A model generated the notes under the pieces. It was not told the origin of the DNA. It did no database searches and saw only the letters and a program-made list of their open reading frames with translations. Of a stretch of DNA of 64,000 nucleotides, positions 1-12,407 are shown piece by piece. Every line of letters begins with the position of its first letter. The stretch's first letter is position 1. The stretch spans positions 2,729,376-2,793,375 of the forward strand of contig OY848918.1 of NCBI GenBank assembly GCA_963693285.1. The letters are read 5' to 3'. A program made the position numbers and the translations under genes. The stretch is from Xestospongia muta. Taxonomy: Eukaryota > Porifera > Demospongiae > Haplosclerida > Petrosiidae.

Positions 1-1853
1 TAGCTAAAGCATTGTTTTGAATGAGTGGTCCCCTAACAACATCAATGATAGCCTTCCAAATGACTTGACTGTCCAGTTTTATCCATTTCTGGACCACACG
101 ATCAAGTTTTTCTTGGTCACACATTGAGCATTTTTTCAAACTTCAAGATAGTTAAAAGATAAATCAAGACCATTACCAAAATCTCGCCATGATGTATCAA
201 TAGAAACTAATTGTATTAAAACTTCACATCTAGTAGGTTTGATAGCTAAACATAAAATTGAGAATTTGAGATAATTTATTATATTGTCAGATCATCACTG
301 TACATTAAAAATTTACCATGTTCAATAAAATCTCTCATTACGTCAGAGTTGAACTCATCTTCTCTCTCCTGGCACCCTATGAAATGTGTGATAATTTATG
401 GTAAGATAACTACTAAATTTTTTTGAAAACCAATAGCTAAAAATCTAAAATGGACTCATTTCAATTAAAGTTATTACAGAAATAAACACCCAAAGTATAT
501 CACTACATTTACCACCTGAGTATAAGTAATCTCAATGCCACACAACTTTCCAAAATTATGTCCGTTATTAGAATGTATTTTAGCTGACAATGTATGATTA
601 ATAATCACAATATTATCATATCTAACATATGTAGCAACAAACTACAAAAATAGACTCATTTCTGTAGTCACTAAAGAAATAAAAAGCCAATGGAAAGTAC
701 CTTAATGAAATGAGTTTAAGTAAATGTAATCCCACAAAAATTTCCTAAACTCTAAGTCTGTTATTAGAATGTGTTTTTGATAATCAATTGTATTTTAACT
801 TCAAATATATGACTTCTTCTTGTTTAAATATGTAATAGTTAACTTACTAGTGATAGACTGAATAGTTAAATGTTCTTGTGTTTGTAGTTCAGGTGGAGTA
901 GTGAAATAGTTCTTGATAAGGACTGCTAAATCTTTTCTACCAATAGTATCAAGAGCAGTTGTTATTAGTTCCCAAGAAGCTGACATGTTACGTGACCTCC
1001 ATAGAAGTATGACTTCTCTACCACATTCAAGAGATCCATTATATTTCATTGCTATGTTATGAAGATCACCAACAGTAAGTCCTAGTTTAAGACCAAACTC
1101 AAACCATCTATCACCAATGCCCATTGAGCCAGTTTTACTTGCTAACATACACATAATGTCAACAATGAGTGGATCAGTAACTGCAAAAGAGATGTGTGCT
1201 CTAAACCATTTCTAACTGCTATAGTTAGTTACCTTTTGAAATGATGTTCATATCACATGTTGAAGAATCCAGTGAACTGTCAGATGATGAAGGAGTGGGT
1301 GGAAAATAAGAATGCATCCTTGTATATGACAAGGAATACTTACATACTCTTTATCACATTATATTTACCTGGCTTTTTTAAAATGATCTTGTTGATGTGA
1401 GGATTGCCATCACAAGTACTAGTTATACCATTAAAGGTGATAATTACTTCTGTTCTTGCTTCTTTAGCCCCATCATACTCAATTCTTAACCTGAAGCGAG
1501 GAGGATATGATAAAAGACTTTCTAAGTATCTGAGATCCTCCATGTTCTTTTCTGTTATTATACCTTCTCTGCAAACAATAACTTTATAAAAATCAATGGA
1601 GTCTATTGTAATCTACAATGTAGAAACATTTCCTCTCTTAATCTCTACCTGTCTTTCTTTTTACCTCAGGAGTAAATGGTTCCAGTGATATGTACCAACC
1701 TGGGATACTAGATTTAAAGTAAATAGAAGCAGATTCTTCAGTAAATCTTACAATTGGAGGTAATGATTTTAAATTATATCTTTGTCTTTGATATTGCTCT
1801 TCCAATGTCTATATTTAAAAGTAATAATTAGTTAACATTAATTAATTATTCAC
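1..1853 (-). pseudogene. UPA-like region, death domain and second death domain of gene 1 (disabled 3' part, runs off window)
   Basis: This continues gene 1. Exons: linker 1808-1665 (WYISLEP), UPA-like 1612-1369 (SYPPRFRL core), a short serine-rich exon near 1316-1232, death domain about 1182-848 (WFEFGLKLGLTVGDL, then GREVILLWRS), a small exon near 390-322, and a second death domain from about 243 past the left edge (DTSWRDFGNGL). Two lesions are visible against paralogues. The acceptor of the serine-rich exon reads CAAGGATG where gene 2 has CAGGGATG, which shifts the frame. The second death domain lost one base after NYLE near 153 and runs into a TGA. With the stop in the ZU5 exon, these domains would not be translated. 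The exons are clear by homology to genes 2, 5 and 6; the pseudogene verdict is inference and could reflect sequencing errors. Confidence 0.65.
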
Positions 1854-4800
1854 CTCTCCACACTTTTTTTGTTGATACAATAAACAGTAATCTACTAACA
1901 CAGTATGACCATTATCCTCTATTTTGTCAGCTCATCTAATCAAATATTGCTTTGGAACTCTGTGATATTCTTTTCTTTCAACTCCAATACAATTTGAACA
2001 AAAGTGAGGAGCTAGAACTTTAACTAGTGTAGACTCAACATTGTTTTGTTTAAAGTCAAATACATTGTAAATTAGGAAATCTTCATCATCTGCTGTTAGT
2101 AGATATAGTTGGTTATTAATATCCTTCATATTAGACACATCAATGTGATGAGGTATATATATTTCAGCTGGTTTTATTAACTGACAGTTGATATATATCC
2201 ATACAATAGGAGAGACTGGTATATAATCATCTTCAAACTTAAATTTATCACTAAACAAACAGACACCAAACCAGACAGTAGCTGTATGTTCGATAGCTCC
2301 TTCTGGTATAATGAGAGTAACACCATATTGACTACAATGATGTACTAAACCAGTAGTAGGGACTTCTAACACTGTCAGATCTTTAAATATATCTATTGTG
2401 AAAATAAAGGTATTATGATTATTATATTATATCTTTGTTAGATCTCCAAAGATATCAACTGTTATGAAATTATGAATAACATTTAAGTCATAATGAATAT
2501 GAACAATGTACATTAGTACTAACGTCATTGTGAATAGTGAATGGTGGATGGATGAATGGACAGACTGACAGATAGATGAATAGATAGTCACACAAATGGA
2601 TGCATGAAGGACCATACCTGTTATTATTTCAAATAAATCAATTAAATTCTCTGTATCATAATTGCCTCCTGGAATATAAGATGTCATACTATAAGAATCT
2701 CCTAAGTAAGACGGATAACATGGACTACACTTCAATGATACATAGCGGCTAGAATATGTTGAGAACTGTTCGGCTTCACTTTCATAAGTCTTTACACAAA
2801 GAGATGTTCCTCTTTGATCCAGATGGTTGCCATAGCGACGTAGTACAGGAGGACTATAATTACCACTAACAATACTATTCTCTATACATGATTGATATAA
2901 AGAAGGGGTGTGGTCAATAAAACCCTACCTGTAGTTTCTAAAACAGAATCTGATGACTGATATTTGTGTCCCAAGTGAGGTAATGAACTAGCTGTTTTTA
3001 GTGGCTTGCCTAGAATGTGATACCAGTTAAATTAGTTTGATAAGTCTAGTTTCGTTACTTTCAAGGTCTCTTAATTTAGCTTGTAGATCATGCACTATTT
3101 GTTCATGTGTAACAGCTGTGTCACCACCTAACTTTGAATGTTGTGACACATGACATTTTGATAACCACTTAATGAATCTATGAGGAGTGAACTGTTTTAT
3201 TTTTGAAGGTCGTTTCTATAATTATATAGTGAATATTAATAGCAACAGTCTATATTTTACCAAATATGGTAACTATTAAAACTATGATTTTATTATAATA
3301 TACCTCTCTTTCTGTAACTAGCTCATTTAATTGTTCCTGAGCTTTGTCCATGATTTCCACTAAATTTTGGTTTTTTCCTTCTATCTCCTTTTTCATTTTT
3401 TCAACTCGCATCTCCTGAATTTTCATACGATTCATTAAATCTTTTTCTTTAATTACCACCTCCTGTCATTAACAACTAATTAATAACATTATCTATAGTC
3501 AGGAGACCTACTGTTTCAATTTTCTTGAGTTCTTTAAATTGTTTTTGTGTTTCAACTTTCCATGTACTTTGCAATGATTTAAACTTTTCATCTGATGTGT
3601 GACTAAATTCTGATTGCTGTATTTGTGATAGAGTTATAAGAACTTCATGGAATGATGGTCTCTCTGAATGTTGTCTTTTCAAACAAGCTAAAGTATATAA
3701 ATAATACAATAAACAAAGGAGGAGTTAACTCACAACTCATTAATTTTTCAAGTGACTTGGGGCAACGTTCTGGTATGGGTAATGTCAAGGTACCATGTCC
3801 AACTCCATATGCAACAACGAACATATTTAGACCACTATATGGCTTTTTACTAGTTAAAATCTCCCATAATACAACACCAAAACTAAATTATCCAATAACA
3901 ATAAAGGAAGTTACATTTAATTTAAGGGTCTTACCTCCAAACATCACTCTTTCTAGAGAATTCTGAGGAGCGTATAACCTCAGGTGCCATCCACGGATAG
4001 CTACCTGCTCCACTTACATGAGTTGTATTTTCAATTTCTTTGGCCAAACCAAATCCTGTAATTTTAATAATGTTTGGACCCAAATTGTCAGGGTTGACCT
4101 CATACTGTAAGAGAACTAAAAAATACAATTGTGAAGCAAAATTCTTACACAATAAGGAAATACCATATAAGGTATTCTCAATCCAATTATAACATAGTTA
4201 TGTATATACAAACAATTATCTTACTATTACTAGAATTTAAATCATGATGTATTAATGAAGGACTAGCTTGATGATGTAAGTATTCCATGCCTTCTGACAC
4301 TTGTCTACTCCAGTCCAGTATGATATGAATAGGTAGTGAAATGTTACGTTCATGTAATACTTCAGACAATGGACCACCATGTGCATATTCCATTACTAAA
4401 CAGACAATTTTAACAAGACACACACCAACCAAAGCACATATATTTTTATGAGCTAAGTGAGCAAACTTCTTTGCTTCAGACAAAACTTCAGTAATAGCTT
4501 TAACAGTATCAAAACTAGTTTGATAAGCTACTTTAACAGCAACATCTTCTCTTTTATACGAGGCACGATAGACTTTACCCAACCTTCCTATCCCAATGAT
4601 TTCACCCAACTGGACTTCATCTGAAGGAATTTCTATAGGATGGTGATGCAAGTCAACATCTTGTGGAAAGTCATCCAAAACAGAATCTACTACTTTAACT
4701 TTAGCAGCAGGAAATATGCCAATTTGGCCATGACTATTTCTGCCCGTCCACCATCCAATATCACGAGAAACAACTATCTTTAGATATAATTTCAATTCTC

Positions 4801-5051
4801 TCTCCAATAGTTAATGTTAACTCATCACAATATAAACCCTTGAAATCATTAACAACTATACCAATACTTCGAAGTGATCGTCTTGTAGAAACATTAACTG
4901 ACTTGACTAAGTCTGTACGACCAAATCTTTTTGTTGGTGATACGACGCCGACTTGAGCTGAATCGCCGTGGTTACGTAACTCGACGTTTTTTGTACTAGC
5001 GGGATTATAAAGATATTTGTCTTCTACAGAGTCGTTAAGAGAATTAGCCAT
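1854..5051 (-). CDS. SH3 - MLK-like pseudokinase - coiled coil - ZU5 protein (gene 1, 5' part; damaged)
   Basis: The start is the ATG at 5051. Exons read 5051-4225, 4115-3935, 3882-3734, 3687-3512, 3462-3304, 3215-3059, 3009-2929, 2881-2618 and 2392-1854, joining in phase. Order: basic N-terminus, SH3 (WWTG core), kinase, heptad-rich coiled coil, linker, ZU5. The kinase resembles mixed-lineage kinases (glycine loop GIGRLGKVY, VAVK lysine, WMAPEVIR, SDVWSFGVVLWEILT, RPSF). HRDLK is changed to HHDLN and DFG to GFG, so the metal-binding aspartate is gone and catalysis is doubtful. The last linker exon ends in a single G that completes the first ZU5 codon, so kinase and ZU5 appear to be one transcript. 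An extra base near 4770 breaks the SH3 frame, and a TGA at 1934-1932 truncates the ZU5 exon. It may be a decaying pseudogene or carry assembly errors. Family assignment is strong; a working product is unproven. Confidence 0.72.
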
Positions 5052-5101
5052 TATCTTGTAATATCTCGTAGAGAAATTTGTGAATTTCTTTCTTAGTTAT
5101 T

Positions 5102-5141
5102 CCATAGATAGTATAGACTACGTAGTCTATACTATCTATGG
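5102..5141. repeat. Perfect 40-bp palindrome upstream of gene 1
   Basis: Arms CCATAGATAGTATAGACTAC and its exact reverse complement abut with no loop, 50 bp upstream of the gene 1 ATG. It could form a cruciform or be the remnant of a small inverted-repeat element. Confidence 0.9.
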
Positions 5142-5643
5142 TCATTCTCGTTCCCAGTCCCCACGCCAAAAGTAATAGCTTGTTATGGACAAGGAGGTGT
5201 GTCCGTTAGTTGTCTTGATAGAGATTCTGTTGTAGTTATATTCACTAATATGAAAGACTAGAAAGTTGAAATGCTGCTGAGAAAGGTTTCTTAATCCTCA
5301 GACTGTTGAACAATCCACACATTCATATTTAAAAGTCCTCGTGCTTGTGCATTGAGTAATTAAATTCAATGGCCACATGCGATATCTTAGATAATTAACT
5401 ATCATTTTAAACTATTTAACACAATGCTCTTAAATCTATTACAATAATCTTGGTAATAATTCCCAATAATATTTCTACTTAGCAACTGATTTTATATGTA
5501 GTATCAAGTGATAATAATTAGTATTAATATTATTTAATATTACTAAAATGCTTGATATATTTTTTCACTTTCAAAAAAGTCAATTTTTTGTAATATCATT
5601 AATTGTTTTAATTCATCACAAGACAATTATATCATACCAGTCT
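5142..5643. other. Intergenic spacer
   Basis: AT-rich sequence between gene 1 and the first SRP-receptor fragment. No open exon with plausible splice sites, no RNA gene and no clear repeat is visible. Confidence 0.5.
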
Positions 5644-5835
5644 TCATTTTAACAAAGATGAGACAACAGCTTGTACATTTAGTGTACACAAATCTTGATA
5701 AGTTTGTCCAGTACCAACAAATACTACTGGTTGACCAGTAGTAATAGCAGCACCAACCTGGAAAGAGGGGGTGGAGTCAGATAGAGGATCATCATATGTA
5801 TAATCACACCTTATCATCAATGGTGACAAATTTAG
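5644..5835 (-). pseudogene. SRPRA: SRP receptor alpha 3'-end fragment, copy 1
   Basis: The reverse strand carries the last exons of the signal recognition particle receptor alpha subunit, the GTPase that docks ribosomes at the ER. The C-terminal stretch [12 protein letters not shown] followed by [12 protein letters not shown] and a stop matches that family. Relative to the other copies it lacks the ISMTYT residues. The short intron of the other copies is still present, so this is a genomic fragment, not a retrocopy. Nothing upstream supplies the G domain. It pairs as an inverted repeat with the fragment at 6142-6361. Confidence 0.75.
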
Positions 5836-6141
5836 TGAGCTAATCTCTTCAGGAAGATGGACAAATAAATATGTATACAAAGATGAATGTTGGATTAAAA
5901 TAGATATATGATATTATTATAAATAAATGAATGATGTAGAGATTAGGAAATAAAATAGTCAGTCTACCACTGACTAGGTTTGTTAAGTAAACATGTATTG
6001 ATAAATGTGTGTACAATAGATAAATAACTTATTATAAGTAGTTCTAATGATAAGAAAATGTATATATGTATACGGTAGATGCAGGGGTGGAGGAACATAT
6101 TTGAATTTGGGGGGGGGGGGGCACCAAAGGAGGGGATTCAG

Positions 6142-6361
6142 GGGGTCATTGTCCTCACTAAATTTGATACCATTGATGATAAGGTATGATGATACATATG
6201 AAGATGTTCCATCTGACTCCACCCCTTCCTTACAGGTTGGTGCTGCTATTAGTATGACCTATACTACTGGTCAACTAATAGTATTTGTTGGTACTGGACA
6301 AACTTATCAAGATTTGCGTACACTAAATGTACAAGCTGTTGTTTCATCTTTGTTAAAATGA
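6142..6361 (+). pseudogene. SRPRA: SRP receptor alpha 3'-end fragment, copy 2
   Basis: Two exons, about 6142-6183 ([11 protein letters not shown]) and 6236-6361 ([13 protein letters not shown] through VVSSLLK, stop at 6359-6361), flank a 52-bp intron with GT..AG ends. [11 protein letters not shown] is the signature before the last exon of SRP receptor alpha. The remaining gene is absent. A run of about ten G residues sits just upstream (6112-6121). Orientation is opposite to the copy at 5644-5835. Confidence 0.78.
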
Positions 6362-6417
6362 AGACAACTGTGATAACTGGACAAAGTATTTCATTTGATT
6401 TCAAGAATATAATTATA

Positions 6418-9400
6418 TTATTTTAAAATAAAGACAAAAACCTGACTCCACATAAAATGATTGTAAAAATAAGTTGTTTATAATATTACAAGATATTGTT
6501 ATCTTCTACCTTAGCTCCTATGTGACTGCTAAGATCTGCTTTAGAAAGGGTTGCTTGTAGCTCAAACTGAAGATAAGATAAAATGGATAGATGAATATGG
6601 ATGGATGGATGGACAGCAGATAGATGAATGGATTAAAAGGTGGATGGATGAATGGACTGTATTTTGAAAATAAGTTTAAAAAGTCATATACTGATACTTA
6701 AATACCTTATGACTCCTCTGGTATTTGTAGCTTTTGTTGTGAAGATTCTTTTGTATGAGAGTAAATAAAAGTTAACAAAATATGTTATTTGTGTCTTAAA
6801 ATTAATTTTATTGTAAGTACCTTGAAGTAGGCTCTTCATTTTGGCAGTAGTTTCTTTCAAGCTTTCATCTTCTGTACTTATTAGTACATCACAAATCTTT
6901 AGTAATATCTGCTCTGATTCTTTACTGGACTGAATCTGTCTGTGTAGCTCAGTTACTACTTTACTGCCTTTTTGGTAAACTGAATAACAAAGTGTTGTAG
7001 TGATGTCATTGTATACATCTTTAGTGATCAACTTGTTAGTAAATAACTTGTTCATTATTCGGTCAAAATTGACTTCTGATCCAATTGCTTTACACAAGTC
7101 TTCAAAATATCCTTGAAACAATTCTGATGGATCAGGTTTTTCTATTTTAAGAAAGATAATATTATGTATTGGTCTAGCTAATTTAAAGCTAGATGCATTA
7201 ACATTATAAAGTTATTTAAATATTATTATTTAAATATGTATTTTAACTTCATGAATATGACTTACTGATGGTTAAAAGTGTACAGTCAACTTACTAGTGA
7301 TAGACGGAAAAGTTAAATCTTCTTGTTCTTGTAGTTCTGGTGTATTAGTGAAACAGTTCTTAATATGATCTGCTAAATCTTTTCTATCAATAGTATCAAG
7401 AGCAGATGTTATTGGTTCCCAAGAAGCTGACATGTTACGTGACCTCCATAGAAGTATGACTTCTCTACCACATTCAAGAGATCCATTATATTTCATTGCT
7501 ATGTTATGAAGATCACCAACAGTAAGTCCTAGTCTAAGACCAAATACAAACCATCGATGACCAATGCCCACTGAACTAGTTTTACTTTCTAATACACATA
7601 TAATGTCAACAATGAGTGGATCTGTATCTGAAAAAACGATATATACACTAAACCATTTCTAACTGCTATAGTTAGTTACCTTTAGAAATGGTGTTTACAT
7701 CACTTGTTGAAGAATCAGGTAAACTGTCAGATAATGGAGGAGTGGGTGGAAAATAAGAATGCATCCCTGTATATGACAAGAAATACTTACACATTCTTTA
7801 TCACGTTATATTTACCTGGCTTCTTTAAAATGATCTTGTCAATATGAGGATTGCCATCATGAGTACTAGTTATACCATTAAAAGTGATGATTACTTCTGT
7901 TCTTGTGTTTTCAGCACCATCATACTCATGTCTAAACATGAATCGAGGAGGATAGGACCAAGAATCCTCTAAGACTTTCAGACACTCTGTGTTCTCCTCT
8001 GTTACTTCCCCTGGTTTGGAACCCATCACTTTATAAAAATCAATATTGTTTTCTGAAATCTAAATTAAACAAATTCATATTTAAGTCTCCCTCGTTCTCT
8101 CTCCCTCCTTACAGAAGTAAAGATTCCTTCCTTTGATCTGTACCAACCAGGGATGTCATCAGGATCACACTTAATAGAAGCAGATTTGCCAGTAAATATT
8201 ATCGTTGGAGGGGATCGTTTTATAGTATAGCCTTCCTTTTGATATTGTTCTTTAACTGTCTACATAAAAAGAGATAAATAATAAATTGATATTTATTAAT
8301 TAATTGCTTACCTCTTTGCATTTCATTTGTAGATATAACAAACAATAGTCTACTAACAAAGCATGGCCATTATCTAACAATTTGTCAGCTCGTATAATCA
8401 TATATCGTTTTGGAATTATGCTATATTCTGTTCTTTTAACTCCAATACAATTTGAACAAAAATGAGTAGTAACAACTTTGATCAGTATAGACTCAATGGT
8501 CACTTTGTATTCTTTGTTTTGTTTAAAAGTGAATATTTTGTCACTTCTAAAAGATTCATCATCTGCTGTTAGTAGATATAGTTGGTTATTACAATCCTTC
8601 ATATTAGATACATCAATGTGATGAGGTATATATAATTCAGCTGGTTTTATTAACTGACAGTTGATATATATCCATACAATAGGAGAGACTGGGATATAAT
8701 CATCTTCAAACTTAAATTTATCACTAAACAAACAGACACCAAACCAGACAGTAGCTGTATGTTCTATAGCTCCTTCTGGTATAATGAGAGTAACACCATA
8801 TTGACTACAATGATGTACTAAACCAGTAGTAGGGACTTCTAACTCAGTTATTACTTTGAATATATCTATTATGAAAGTAAAATGATCCACTTGATAACCA
8901 ATATTACATATATATTATATATATGTAGTATTGGTTATACATATATTAATTGTTTGACAAGAGGGAAGGATATATATTTGATAGATGCATCCATCAACTC
9001 TCCTAGCAACAGACAAGGTTACAGATTATTATATAGATAATAAATTTAGCTTTGTAAGCCATTTCTATATCAACTTCTTACAGTGTAGCTTAAAATAACT
9101 GGCTATACCCTTGAACCAGACACAAAATACACATATTTAGATAATGAGATGTACAATTTCAAGGTGAAGAGGATAGGTAAGTACATTTATATCATTACTT
9201 TCTAGTATGTGTTGGACAAGGCCTATTTGTTTGTCAGTTGGTAGTGTCTGTTTCTCATGACATTTGTGTTGAAGAGGAACAGAGGCTGCAGAAAGATGAG
9301 TTGTTTGGTTAGGACATGATAGTGACAAAAGTAAAGGGAAGGGACTGGATTCTCTGTCATATAATGATGCCTCACTATCAGAAGACATTGGATGTATTTT

Positions 9401-12212
9401 ATTATGACTGGATGTATACAAAGGAACTTTGTCTTCAAGATCTGAAGATGAGTATACTCCTGATGAAGATGAGTCATATTTTTGGTAGTGAGGTGGTACA
9501 CTTTTAGAAAACTTCTTTACAGTTGAGGGTATAATGGATTCCTTGGGATCAAAACAGGAGTTAGAAACCAGATGTGAGGACGTGATGTTGTCTTCTGTGG
9601 AGCCACTGTCATCAGATTTCTCCTGATTTGTTGGAACAGAAGAAGAATATAATGTAGTCTGGTTGGAGAATACAATTGGGGGCTCGAACAAAGAAATCTC
9701 TTCACCAATGTCACCATTTGTAGTCTCACTGTTAACAGAAATTAATATCTCAGTTAAAAATGATTGGTCGTTGTAACTATATGACTGCTGAACATTCAAA
9801 GATAGTTGTCATAACTGCTATGAATTAAATTATGATAAGACACAAACCAACACTATGAACACTACAGTAAGTGTACACTCCATAATAGACTATAGCATAT
9901 GATGATTACAACATCTAACACATTACACACATATAAGGTAGTGCAAAGCTGTTATGCTCTGCTTGCTACCAAAATATTCCTCATGTCAGCAGAAACTATT
10001 GAATGGTGGTATAATATGATATAATATAGTCATTTATTTTTATTAGATAAAAGAATCAATCAATTTTAACAGTGATACTCAATATAGACTTACTTCAACA
10101 ATGGAATCTCAGAGTCATCACCTGGGAATATGATACGAAAATGTCCACTACTATAATACATAGTTGGGTGTTCAAATTCTAAAACAGTTCCAATGAAATT
10201 TTATTATTACAAATTGACTAACTCAAGTAATTTCTTTTCTTGACCTTTATCCAGTATGGTATACCAAGTAACAAAATTAACACAACAATAAACAACATAG
10301 TTACACCCAGAAGACAACCAAAAATAACAGACCCTATTCATAATGAATTAATTATCATCACATTAGATGTAATTCCTTACATAATGGTGTTGATGTAGTT
10401 GGTAATGTAGTACCCAAAGTTGGTGGATTGGTTGTCATGGTAACTATATGTATGAAAACAATAATATTACATGACTTAAGCCTAACGCTAATTATATACA
10501 ACTTAATACAAAGTAATTTTTATCTATTTTAGCAACAAATTTCTATTTCTAAACAAACATTTAAGTCATTGATATATCTAATATTACTCACCACTAGTAG
10601 AATCTTCCTTACAGCCTACAATTACAGTTAGTGGTCTCTTTATAACTTCTAATGACTTGTTAACTCTACCATATTTATCCCAAATATATACATATATTGT
10701 ATATGTTCCATTATTAGTCAGACATGTACTACTGTTATCAACAGCATATAAACTAGTAGATGAGAGACGACTTATGTTCTGGCTAAATAAGAAATCTCCT
10801 GTTTCATTAAATACTTCAATAGTACATCCTTTAGCTTGCGATCCAGTTAGGAAAGTACAGTTTACATTGAAATATCCTGTTGATGTATCCTCTGGTATAA
10901 TAACCTCTTGTACTTCATATGTATCTAATGTAAGTGAAGATATTATGTAATCTGATGGATATCGCCCTGCTTAAACTCTGTGTCTACTAACAATTAAAAT
11001 ACTCTTGAATTTAACAACCACTAATTTAGAAAGGTACTATGTTCATGAAAACAGTAGTTAGTGCTCTCATACTTTGGTTTATAATATGTAATTCATGATC
11101 TCCTGATGTTATAGTAACATTACAGTTCATTTTATTAGAATGAAGTATCACTGACAGATCAATCAATCCACTCTCATCAACAGCTGTTCCATTAATAACT
11201 TGATAAAAGTTATTATTAGCACAATTTGATGATAAATTAAATTGTTGAGGTATTGATAGTGGACATGATGTATTGACCTAATTAATGGGTGTGGTCTAAT
11301 TAAAAGTAGCAGACAATCCACTAACCTGTACAGTAATTGTCATTATTATTTTGTTATTGATAATTTGAAGTGATGATGAACTAATATCAAAGACAGTTTC
11401 TATTGAAGAGATCAATTATTTAATATTAAAATTAATTAACTAGACTTACTAAACAGTAGATCCATTTCATATGGTTGACTTAGGCCAGCTGGATTCTTAT
11501 TACACACTATAACTTTATACAGCTTGTGAGGATCTTCAAATACAGCTGCTGATATATTTACTGGAAATGCAGACATTGTTATATTGAATCTGGTATCATT
11601 GTCTTGACTCATTATTTCTATATAAACCTCTGTAGTATCTTCAGACCAGGATCCATTAATAATTATCCCATCACAATATTGCTCTATTGTCAGGTTATGT
11701 GGAGAAGATGGAGGTCCTGTGTATTAAATGAATAAATACATTATCTGACATTTTAGACTTACCTATTACTGTCAGGAAGACAGGGTCATAACAGTTTATA
11801 CTATTAAAATGGCCATATACATACATATCAATTCTAGTACCATCATTTGATATTTGAGCATCAGAAATAGTACAGTTTAAGTATAAAATTTCACTGAAAC
11901 TAGTGAGGAGACATCGATCATCCTGAACTCTACAATTATTAATATATGCCCTTGGATGACATTGTTCTAGTGTCTGTGAAGAAAAGACAGCAGTCTGTCC
12001 TACATAGACAGTTGTGTTTACAGGAGGACTGATCAATCCTTCATTATCTGTACACAGATAATATAAAGTGGTTACTAACTAACAAGTAACTTACAACACA
12101 CATCTGCTCCAAAAGGAGACCTTGGACAGGTTGGTCTGAGGTCATTACATTGAGAGCCTACTGGAAATACTAACCAGGCAGGAAAAAACAATAGCACTAG
12201 TAGTCTCATCAT
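6418..12212 (-). CDS. Gene 2: transmembrane Ig/FN3-like receptor with ZU5-UPA-death domain-CARD-like tail
   Basis: Start ATG at 12212 opens a signal peptide (MMRLLVLLFFPAWLVFPVG). Exons in order: 12212-12095; Ig-like 12047-11763; FN3-like 11716-11450; 11399-11326; 11277-11073; membrane-proximal domain 10924-10592; Thr/Ser stalk 10443-10381; membrane helix 10333-10223; cytoplasmic 10178-10094 and 9776-9199 (Ser-rich); ZU5 8865-8312; linker 8259-8113; UPA-like 8059-7816; 7766-7680; death domain 7627-7295; CARD-like helical domain 7141-6821; small exons near 6549-6511 and 6418. Phases agree at the joins, including CTAGAAA|gtaatg into the ZU5 acceptor, so receptor and ZU5 tail are one gene. The tail order matches UNC5 netrin receptors, but there are no thrombospondin repeats. 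No stop or frameshift was seen in the domain exons, so this is the cleanest copy. Likely a plasma-membrane receptor signalling by death-fold contacts; ligand unknown. The last two exons are tentative. Confidence 0.75.
8894..8938. repeat. AT-rich near-perfect palindrome in the pre-ZU5 intron of gene 2
   Basis: Arms ATAACCAATATTACATATAT and its complement with one mismatch. The same element occurs at 45554-45603 in the matching intron of gene 5. Confidence 0.8.
9084..9176 (+). pseudogene. FN3-like exon relic on the opposite strand, inside gene 2 intron
   Basis: Plus-strand exon with AG before and GTAAGT after it, reading ITGYTLEPDTKYTYL then FKVKRI, the end of a fibronectin type III fold. An in-frame TAG lies at its start. 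A second copy is at 45754-45844. No neighbouring exons of such a gene were found, so it is a relic. Confidence 0.45.
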
Positions 12213-12407
12213 GAAGATAGGTAAGAAATTATCCTATAAACTTCCTCAATTGTCTCTACGTCAGCAAATTCATTGAATGCCAGTGTATGTTATTATAACA
12301 GCTCAGTACTATTCCTACACAGTTATTCTGTCTTTATTGCCTTAAATGGTTTTTATTATGATAACAACATGTAACTACTATAAGTAGGTTATGAGCGGTA
12401 GAATGTG

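Noticed and set aside
6112..6121. G-run as a possible G-quadruplex regulatory element
   Set aside because: A single homopolymer of about ten G without further G tracts in an intergenic fragment is weak evidence and may be a sequencing artefact.
9223..9729. Alternative minus-strand frames rich in His, Leu and Tyr
   Set aside because: They overlap the Ser-rich cytoplasmic exon of gene 2 in other frames and break the phase of the flanking introns.
10657..10950. Plus-strand reading frame of 97 codons
   Set aside because: Lies entirely opposite the membrane-proximal exon of gene 2, which is conserved in genes 3, 5 and 6 on the minus strand.
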